Origin: Paenibacillus sp. cl123
Lineage (GTDB): Bacteria > Bacillota > Bacilli > Paenibacillales > NBRC-103111
NCBI RefSeq assembly: GCF_900101595.1
Contig: NZ_FMYY01000001.1
Span: 628,585-692,584 of the forward strand
Length of the DNA stretch: 64,000 nt
Direction of reading: 5' to 3'
In this document: positions 58,366 to 64,000 of the stretch, piece by piece
Numbering within the stretch: the stretch's first letter is position 1
Layout of the letters: every line of letters starts with the position of its first letter
Translations under genes and position numbers: made by a program
The notes under the pieces: model-generated
The model's database searches: none
What the model saw: only the letters and a program-made list of their open reading frames with translations
What the model was told of the DNA's origin: nothing

Positions 58366-60156
58366 TTATTTGGCGAGCGATTCCATCTGTTCCAGCAAAT
58401 TCTTAAATACGCTCATCGCCTGCTTGATCGGCTCCGGAGAAGACATGTCCACGCCGGCACGCTTCAGAATATTGATTGAGTAGTCGCTTCCGCCGCTCTT
58501 CAGGAAGCCGAGATAACGTTCAACGGCAGGAGCGCCTTCCTCCAGAATCTGCTTGGAGAAGCTGGTAGCCGCCGAGAATCCGGTAGCGTATTTGTACACA
58601 TAGAAGCTGTTGTAGAAATGAGGAATGCGGGCCCACTCCATCTCAATAGCTTGATCGACTACCATCTTGTCGCCGTAATACAGCTTATTCAGTCCGTAAT
58701 ACACTTCGCTGAGCAGCTGCGGCGTCAGCGTCTCTCCCTGCTCGGCCTTCTCATGGATAATCTTCTCGAATTCGGCGAACATCGTCTGGCGGAACACCGT
58801 CGTACGGAACTGATCCATGTAGTAGGTCAGCAGGTACATTTTTTCCTTGGGATCGGTTGATTTTTTCAGCATATAGTCCATCAGCAGCGCTTCATTCAGG
58901 GTGGAGGCCACCTCGGCCAGGAAGATGGTATACTGGGCGTACCGGTACGGCTGGTTCGTATCGGATAAGTACGAGTGAAGCGCATGGCCCATCTCATGGG
59001 TCAAGGTGAACATGCTGTTCAAGTTATCTTTGTGATTAAGCAGCACATACGGATGTGTGCCATAAGCGCCCCAGCTGTATGCCCCGCTGCGCTTACCTTC
59101 ATTTTCATAGATGTCGATCCAGCCCTTATCGAAGCCCTCCTGGAGAATGTTCAAATAATCTTCGCCGAGCGGCTTCAAACTTTCCTTGACCGTCGCTTTC
59201 GCTTGCTCATAGGTAATGTCCATCTTGAACTCGTCGACCAGCGGCGCGAACAAATCGTACATATGCAGCTCGTCGACCTTCAGCAGCTTTCTGCGAAGCT
59301 CCATATAACGGTGCATCAGCGGAAGAGATTCATGTACGGCATCGATCAGGCTGGTGTACACGCTTTTATCGATATTGTCCCCGTACAGCGCCCTCTCCAG
59401 CGTGGAAGGATGCTTACGCACTTTGGAGTAGAAGATGTTTTTCGTCACATTGGCAGCCAAGGTGGCCGCTATCGTATTCTTTTGCTTGCCGTACGTGTCG
59501 TACACTGCTTGGAAGGCGTTTTTGCGGACATTGCGGTCGCGGCTCTCGAGAAATTGAATATAACGCCCGTGAGTCAATTCCACTTCTTCGCCTTGCTCGT
59601 TTTTCACTTTGGGAAACTTGAGATCGGCGTTATTCAGCATCCCGAAGATCGTTTCCGGCGCTTGGGACATATTGCCTACCTGAGCCAGCAGCGCCTCTTC
59701 ATTTTTGCTGAGCACATGCTGCTTCTGGCGGATCATTTCGTCCAGCGTCCGTTTATAGAAGCTCAGCTCGGGACTTGCCACCAGCTTCTGCAACTGCTCA
59801 TCCGACAGGCTTAAGATTTCGGGCGAAATGAAAGAAGTCGCTTCGTTCACTTCGACGCTCAGCTTCTTGGACTTATCCGATAAAGCCTGATACGTTGGAT
59901 CGGCCATATCTTCATGATGCTTCATATTAGCATAGACGTACAAGCGTTCCGTATGTAAGGAGATCGTGTCTTCCAGCTCAAAGCAGCTTTTGATAGCGCC
60001 GGGCGAGGTCAGCTTGCCCTGAAACTCAGCCACATCCTTCAGCTTCGTCAATACCTCTTGGTATTCCTTGTTCCAAGCCTCTTGATTCGGGAACAAGTCC
60101 TCCAGGTTCCAGCGGTGCTCCGCGGCGACCTCATTGCGTTTCATTACCTGGTTCAT
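58366..60156 (-). CDS. pepF: Oligoendopeptidase F
   Basis: A 596-residue M3 zinc metallopeptidase with the HExxH motif in FTLTHEMGHALHSYL and the downstream Glu zinc ligand region (FLAEVASTLNEALL). It degrades cytoplasmic oligopeptides of about 7-17 residues. The ATG at 60156 has AAGGAGGG 8 bases upstream; an upstream in-frame extension looks like a signal peptide but lacks a site. In Bacillus, excess PepF blocks sporulation by consuming signal peptides, which is of interest given the peptide-signal locus. Confidence 0.93.
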   Translation of the reverse strand: MNQVMKRNEVAAEHRWNLEDLFPNQEAWNKEYQEVLTKLKDVAEFQGKLTSPGAIKSCFELEDTISLHTERLYVYANMKHHEDMADPTYQALSDKSKKLSVEVNEATSFISPEILSLSDEQLQKLVASPELSFYKRTLDEMIRQKQHVLSKNEEALLAQVGNMSQAPETIFGMLNNADLKFPKVKNEQGEEVELTHGRYIQFLESRDRNVRKNAFQAVYDTYGKQKNTIAATLAANVTKNIFYSKVRKHPSTLERALYGDNIDKSVYTSLIDAVHESLPLMHRYMELRRKLLKVDELHMYDLFAPLVDEFKMDITYEQAKATVKESLKPLGEDYLNILQEGFDKGWIDIYENEGKRSGAYSWGAYGTHPYVLLNHKDNLNSMFTLTHEMGHALHSYLSDTNQPYRYAQYTIFLAEVASTLNEALLMDYMLKKSTDPKEKMYLLTYYMDQFRTTVFRQTMFAEFEKIIHEKAEQGETLTPQLLSEVYYGLNKLYYGDKMVVDQAIEMEWARIPHFYNSFYVYKYATGFSAATSFSKQILEEGAPAVERYLGFLKSGGSDYSINILKRAGVDMSSPEPIKQAMSVFKNLLEQMESLAK

Positions 60157-60391
60157 GGGTGCCCTCCTTGTCCATTCATTCGTTTTGGGTTTCGCGGCCA
60201 GATCCGCAGCAGCTGCGGAAGAGGCCAGCAGGCCTAAACTGAGTACGCCGCACAGACATAATGGATTCCAACGCAACTCGCTCACGCTCCCTAGTAAAAA
60301 AAGGTCGGTCTGGTAACATGCGGCTTAGTATGACCGGAGCGCGGCTTAAATATTAGTATAGGGATTCCTCAGACCGAAGTCTATTCGGAAG

Positions 60392-60571
60392 CTACACCTG
60401 ATGCAGGAACGAATAGATCAAAAGCACGAAGGAGAAGGCGATCATCACCAGCGCGAGCAAAGCGAGAGGCCGTTTCACACCGGCTGGAAGCGAATCCTTC
60501 TTCATGATCAAAATCAGAGACAGCGAGAACGAAAGGATAATGAAAGTGATGATAGTAGCTCCGTTGCTCAT
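60392..60571 (-). CDS. Small two-pass membrane protein (59 aa)
   Basis: Two hydrophobic helices (IITFIILSFSLSLILIM and LALLALVMIAFSFVLLIY) joined by a basic loop (KKDSLPAGVKRP). AAAGGGGG precedes the ATG at 60571. Unknown function. Confidence 0.65.
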   Translation of the reverse strand: MSNGATIITFIILSFSLSLILIMKKDSLPAGVKRPLALLALVMIAFSFVLLIYSFLHQV

Positions 60572-60656
60572 GAGCGGTCCCCCTTTCGAACTATTATGTT
60601 CGCCGCTTGGACGAATTTTCCTCTTTTTTGCAGGGCTGCTTTTGGGGGAAACCAAA

Positions 60657-60687
60657 AGCCGGCTTCCCACTGGGGGAAAGCCGGCTT
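60657..60687 (-). terminator. Terminator after the TerC gene
   Basis: AAGCCGGCTTTCCC pairs with GGGAAGCCGGCTT on the minus strand; TTTTGG follows. Confidence 0.65.
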
Positions 60688-60730
60688 GTCGCTTCGGCCG
60701 CGGCCAACGTGCTGTGCGGCGTACAGCTCG

Positions 60731-61528
60731 TCAGTTTCGGGATTTCACCAATATGAGCCGGCCGTCTTTGTCGCGGCTGGCCGTGAAGCTGTCGTTAGGC
60801 TGGATGTCCGCCACCTTCTCAAGCACTTCAGGGATAGCCAGATAGCCTTTATCTGTAACGTGAACCGCAGTGACCGATTTTTTCTTTAAATAACCAAGTG
60901 CCAGAACGCCTACGACTACGACACCGACAATCATCCATTTCACGACCGGATTAGCATGGAAATAATCGGCGACGAAGCGGTCTTCCGTAATCATCTTGGC
61001 AGCCGTATACGCAAGGACGGCGGAACCGAGCCAGATGATGATAGGGAAGCGGTCGACCAGCTTGATAAACAAAGTGCTGCCCCATACCATGATCGGAACG
61101 CTGATGATCAAGCCAAGCACAACGAGCAGGAAGCTGCCATGGGAAGCGCCGGCTACGGCGATTACATTATCGAAGCCCATAGCGGCATCGGCGATGATAA
61201 TCGTGCGAATGGCATCCGCGAGCTTTGGCTTGGCCGATATATCATGCTCCTTGTTGTCAACCAGCAGCTTGTAGGCGATCCAGATCAGGACAAGTCCTCC
61301 GATGAGAAGCAGCGCAGGGAGCTTCAGCAGCCATACCACAGCCAGCGTCGCTACGATCCGGATGACAACCGCTCCAACGGTTCCCCACAAAATAGCGCCC
61401 TTCTGCTGTTCCTTGGGCAAGTTGCGCGCTGCCAGAGCAATAACAATGGCATTGTCGCCCGCCAGTACAAGGTCAATCAGAATGATGTTCAGCAAAGCCA
61501 ATAAAAATGTTGCGGATAACCAATCCAT
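60731..61528 (-). CDS. TerC-family Mn2+ exporter-like membrane protein with C-terminal extension
   Basis: A 265-residue protein with seven segments and the TerC acidic motifs LVLAGDNAIVIALA and ADAAMGFDNVIAVAGA, whose Asp residues handle metal. Bacillus homologues (YkoY/YceF) export manganese. A ~45-residue soluble C-terminal tail (TAVHVTDKGYLAIPEVLEKV) is extra relative to YjbE-type members. The Mn riboswitch upstream directly supports a manganese role. AAAGGAG precedes the ATG at 61528. Confidence 0.92.
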   Translation of the reverse strand: MDWLSATFLLALLNIILIDLVLAGDNAIVIALAARNLPKEQQKGAILWGTVGAVVIRIVATLAVVWLLKLPALLLIGGLVLIWIAYKLLVDNKEHDISAKPKLADAIRTIIIADAAMGFDNVIAVAGASHGSFLLVVLGLIISVPIMVWGSTLFIKLVDRFPIIIWLGSAVLAYTAAKMITEDRFVADYFHANPVVKWMIVGVVVVGVLALGYLKKKSVTAVHVTDKGYLAIPEVLEKVADIQPNDSFTASRDKDGRLILVKSRN

Positions 61529-61607
61529 AGCCCTCACTCCTTTTATTATCATGATGGTTACATAAAAATGAACCTATACCATGCCGGGTTAAGGTTCTTT
61601 TTGCCAA

Positions 61608-61738
61608 CAAAAAAGACCTTCACCCATTAACATAGGCAAAGGTCTTGCTAACAACGTGAACGTTGCCAATAAAGCCGGGGCTCTTAACGAACCCGAACTG
61701 ACGACTTTACTGTGACAGCTACTCCCCTTTGGAGGACA
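61608..61738 (-). ncRNA. yybP-ykoY manganese riboswitch with terminator
   Basis: On the minus strand the leader contains AAAGGGGAGTAGC, a central three-way stem region with CCGGCTTTATTGGCAACG, and AGCAAGACCTTTGCC, which also forms the left arm of the terminator ending GAAGGTCTTTTTT (61608-61646). These are the yybP-ykoY conserved blocks. Mn2+ binding should prevent the terminator and turn on the TerC gene 80 bases downstream. Confidence 0.9.
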
Positions 61739-61810
61739 TCTTATGTAATTGACTTCATTATAGACAGCATACAAGCATGAAGTCAAGCCTCAGAAGCTGA
61801 TTTACCAAAA

Positions 61811-62044
61811 TTAAACCTGCCGGAAAGCTTCCATGATTTGTTCGATTTCTTCCTCACTGCCCTCGAACTTTTCTTTGGAGAAGCGCTCCTCGGCCCAATG
61901 CATCATTTCGGGGCGGCTGAGAAAGGTATGGCATTCCTCGCCCCATTGGTCGGTAATTTCCCGCAAGATCAGCTGCTTGCCGTTGACTTCCACCGTCAGC
62001 ATATTCCATTTATCCCGCTTGAATATCGTATGCTTTTTGATCAT
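61811..62044 (-). CDS. Small acidic protein of unknown function (77 aa)
   Basis: A 77-residue protein beginning MIKKHTIFKRDKWNMLTVEV and ending in an acidic helix (FEGSEEEIEQIMEAFRQV). AGAGG is ~10 bases before the ATG at 62044. Not recognised. It lies upstream of the Mn riboswitch on the same strand, with ~70 bases between. Confidence 0.6.
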   Translation of the reverse strand: MIKKHTIFKRDKWNMLTVEVNGKQLILREITDQWGEECHTFLSRPEMMHWAEERFSKEKFEGSEEEIEQIMEAFRQV

Positions 62045-62240
62045 CTGTTGAAAACCTCTTTTCAATTAAAAAATAATGCAAACTAAAGCAAAGCCTATGC
62101 GCGAATCATACCTTACCTGTCCATGAATTGCAACAAGGCGAGCGGGCCTGATCACTTGAAGAAAATGGTTGAACAAATAGCGATGTCCGTGATATCATCC
62201 TTCTAAGCTTCAGCATGGTCCGGAGGGACGATGGGAGCGC

Positions 62241-62270
62241 AGAAGCACTTCATTTATAGAAGTACTTCAT
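62241..62270. repeat. Direct repeat of a near-palindrome before the methyltransferase gene
   Basis: AGAAGCACTTCAT (62241-62253) is repeated with one change as AGAAGTACTTCAT (62258-62270). Each contains GAAGNACTTC, which is palindromic. It lies 34 bases before the start at 62304 and may be an operator or RNA hairpin. The rest of 62045-62240 shows nothing supportable. Confidence 0.35.
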
Positions 62271-62303
62271 AATTTGAGCAGAGCTGAGGAGAGTGTGTCT
62301 GAG

Positions 62304-63029
62304 ATGAGTGAACAGTTAAAGCCTTACGAGCAAATTGGCGTAGCCATGACATGCAGATCGTTTGATGAGTACGTTCATATGTTTGGGCTGGAGCCCCAAG
62401 TCCTGGAAAGCGGGCCTATGCTCGATGTAGCCGCAGGCGCTTCATCGTTTGTAGCCGAGGCTAGAGCGCGCGGGTATAGGGCGGTAGCAGCCGATCCGAT
62501 GTACGCGCTGGAGCCGGAGGCTATCGAGCAGCATGGGAGCCGGGAGATTGCCCTCTCCACAGCCAAGCTGGATGCGGTGAAAGAGCAGTTTGACTGGAGC
62601 TATTATCGGAACATAACCAACCATCAGGCCGGCCGGGAAGCTTCCCTGCAGCGGTTCGTCGACCATTACCGGGAGAACCGGGACAACGGAATATATACGC
62701 AGGCATTGCTGCCTGATTTGCCTTTTCCGGACGAATCGTTTGCGCTGATCACGGTAAGCCATTTTTTATTTTTATATGAAGGCCAGTTCGATCGCCAGTT
62801 CCATCTGGACGCTATTCGCGAGCTGCTGAGGGTTTGCCGAAGGGATGGCGAGATTAGGATCTACCCGGTGTTTACGCTCCGCTGGGATCGTTATCCTCAT
62901 CTGGAGGAGCTGCTGGCCGAGCTTGGGAAAGAAGGCGTTCGCAGCAGTATGCTGGAGTCCCGATTGCCCTTCATTCCCGGGTCCAAAGAGGTGCTTCGAC
63001 TGACGTACGAATCAGCCCGATCAAGTTGA
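62304..63029 (+). CDS. Class I SAM-dependent methyltransferase-like protein
   Basis: A 241-residue protein with a degenerate SAM loop [26 protein letters not shown] after the second strand, [20 protein letters not shown] and a C-terminal strand pair. The layout matches small-molecule or protein methyltransferases; substrate unknown. ATG at 62304 with GAGGAGA ~11 bases upstream. It ends 71 bases before the cold-shock gene. Confidence 0.75.
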   Translation: MSEQLKPYEQIGVAMTCRSFDEYVHMFGLEPQVLESGPMLDVAAGASSFVAEARARGYRAVAADPMYALEPEAIEQHGSREIALSTAKLDAVKEQFDWSYYRNITNHQAGREASLQRFVDHYRENRDNGIYTQALLPDLPFPDESFALITVSHFLFLYEGQFDRQFHLDAIRELLRVCRRDGEIRIYPVFTLRWDRYPHLEELLAELGKEGVRSSMLESRLPFIPGSKEVLRLTYESARSS

Positions 63030-63100
63030 TTTATGCGTTTGCTGATGCTATAATCTTGTTATTCGCCCAAGATGGCGATACATCTAGGAGGTTGTTTTCA

Positions 63101-63298
63101 TTGAAAGGTACAGTTAAGTGGTTCAACGCAGAAAAAGGCTATGGATTTATTCAAGTTGAAGGCGGCGACGATGTATTCGTTCACTTCTCCGCTATTCAAG
63201 GCGATGGCTTCAAGACGTTGGAAGAAGGCCAATCGGTTGAGTTCGAAATCGTGTCCGGCAACCGCGGTCCTCAAGCTGCTAACGTAATCAAGCTGTAA
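63101..63298 (+). CDS. Cold-shock protein (CspA/CspB family)
   Basis: A 65-residue OB-fold protein with both RNA-binding motifs: [14 protein letters not shown] (RNP1 as KGYGFI) and VFVHFSAIQ (RNP2). A TTG at 63101 with AGGAGG 9 bases upstream gives the usual MKGTVKWFN start. It binds single-stranded RNA and DNA as a chaperone. Confidence 0.95.
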   Translation: MKGTVKWFNAEKGYGFIQVEGGDDVFVHFSAIQGDGFKTLEEGQSVEFEIVSGNRGPQAANVIKL

Positions 63299-63399
63299 GA
63301 ATCAAACTAACTGCGATGCCCGGGGCGTTCACGCGGTCGGGTTGAACACATATATCGTTGGGTAGTTGTTTTCTGCCGCATACAACAAGACGAAGCCGT

Positions 63400-63444
63400 A
63401 AGACGGCGCTTGGAGCTGAAGCTCCAGGCGCCGTCTTTCATTTT
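63400..63444 (+). terminator. Terminator downstream of the cold-shock gene
   Basis: AAGACGGCGC, an inner GGAGCT/AGCTCC hairpin and GCGCCGTCTT, followed by T-rich sequence, ~100 bases after the stop. Confidence 0.75.
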
Positions 63445-63500
63445 CCGGCCATCAGCGGAGGAGCTGCATGTACCGCGGAAACCAGGGCGGGGAGGGGCAG

Positions 63501-64000
63501 CTAGGGCAATTGTGCTTTGGCTGCCGCCACAACGTCTCGGATCTTTTGCTCCAGCGTGAGCATATGCTGCTTTTCCTTGACGATCTGACCTGACATGGAG
63601 ACGACGGATGTCAGCGTGCTTAGAGCGCTCTCGGCTTCTTGCTTTTTGACCGCTTGTTTGAAAGAGCTCCAGAGGGGCGTCATGTTGGAATCGATTGACT
63701 TGACGACGCTTTGCTTGGTTTTGATCTGAGCTTGAAGCGGTTCGACCGCTTCAAGGCTGCCGCGAATTTTTTTTGCCGTTTGGCCGGCTTTGTCTTTCGC
63801 CGACTTCAGGGCAGCTTCCTTGGCTTTAATACTGAGCCGGGCGAGCTGGACGGGAATTTTCATGGCCTGAAGCTGAAGACGAAGCAGGCTGCTCAGCTCC
63901 TTAGTCCCCACGGAGCGGGACAGATCCAGCTGTTTGTTCAGTTGAGTGTAGCGGGCGAGCAGGGGAGCGTAACGCTCCTTCACAGACTTGACCTCCTCCT
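63501..64000 (-). CDS. Helical coiled-coil protein, probably cut by the window edge
   Basis: At least 160 residues of Lys/Ala/Leu/Gln-rich helix (LSIKAKEAALKSAKDKAGQ, LEAVEPLQAQIKTKQS) with no signal or membrane segment in view. The frame stays open to the window end. A GTG at 63983 with AGGAGG upstream could be the start, but the sequence before it (EEVKSVKERY) reads equally well as protein, so it is treated as partial. DUF2959-like or surface coiled-coil; not recognised. Confidence 0.55.
   Translation of the reverse strand, partial: EEVKSVKERYAPLLARYTQLNKQLDLSRSVGTKELSSLLRLQLQAMKIPVQLARLSIKAKEAALKSAKDKAGQTAKKIRGSLEAVEPLQAQIKTKQSVVKSIDSNMTPLWSSFKQAVKKQEAESALSTLTSVVSMSGQIVKEKQHMLTLEQKIRDVVAAAKAQLP

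Noticed and set aside
58975..59814. 279-residue plus-strand frame over pepF
   Set aside because: Antisense shadow; no start signal, composition unlike the flanking proteins.
1..64000. tRNA, rRNA, prophage or CRISPR array
   Set aside because: No cloverleaf-like sequence, rRNA block, phage structural gene or regularly spaced repeat was recognised on either strand.

Overview
The window looks like a chromosome segment of a Gram-positive Bacillales bacterium, most likely Paenibacillaceae. The evidence is strong AAGGAGG-type ribosome binding sites, frequent GTG/TTG starts, an LplA-type sugar-binding lipoprotein, homologues of Bacillus genes (ytxG/ytxH, yutE, yuzB, ytvI, ytzI, bdbC, tenI/thiO/thiD), a yybP-ykoY manganese riboswitch and Spo0A-like boxes. 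Most of the window is GC-rich ordinary chromosome. No rRNA, tRNA, IS element, prophage or CRISPR array was seen.

Layout. 1-6.6 kb: end of an SGNH hydrolase, a solute-binding lipoprotein, a PHP-type phosphatase, a MarR regulator, a DeoR regulator with a ROK kinase, and small proteins. 6.9-16 kb: TPR protein, thiamin genes (tenI-thiO opposite thiD), YutE, a COG2345 regulator, small proteins, GH130 phosphorylase with peptide deformylase, and a LytR-CpsA-Psr protein. 16-19.8 kb: one-domain flavoprotein, KDPG aldolase, YtxG/YtxH, NAGPA-domain protein. 19.9-29.3 kb: an AT-rich, Agr-like signalling island, all on the minus strand. 29.4-49.7 kb: GH15 and glucose dehydrogenase, BdbC, PdaA-like deacetylase, glutamate racemase, LysM-M14 peptidase, AI-2E-family permease, a c-di-GMP-I riboswitch over an unknown 99-aa gene, DHH phosphoesterase, methyltransferases, MFS pump, CapA-like protein, FAH hydrolase, Rpn-type protein. 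49.8-64 kb: MORN/stalk protein, GAF-HD-GYP, DUF92, beta-propeller protein, PAS-PAS-GGDEF, PepF, Mn-riboswitch-controlled TerC, cold-shock protein.

The most interesting part is 19.9-29.3 kb. It holds a complete peptide-processing module: AgrB with its catalytic His and Cys, plus an overlapping 40-residue AgrD-like precursor that has Ser where Cys is usual. There is no histidine kinase. In its place are at least six intact small membrane proteins (211-220 residues) that look like AgrC sensor domains cut off before the kinase, plus one broken copy. Two output proteins share a closely similar LytTR domain. One is an XRE-LytTR fusion that overlaps a sensor gene by ATGA. The other is a LytTR-GGDEF-EAL fusion 71 bases downstream of the peptide gene. 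The simplest reading is a kinase-free Agr-like circuit with transcriptional and c-di-GMP outputs. The window also carries a c-di-GMP riboswitch, an HD-GYP protein and a second diguanylate cyclase, which could connect to it. The circuit is inference; the gene parts and overlaps are directly visible.
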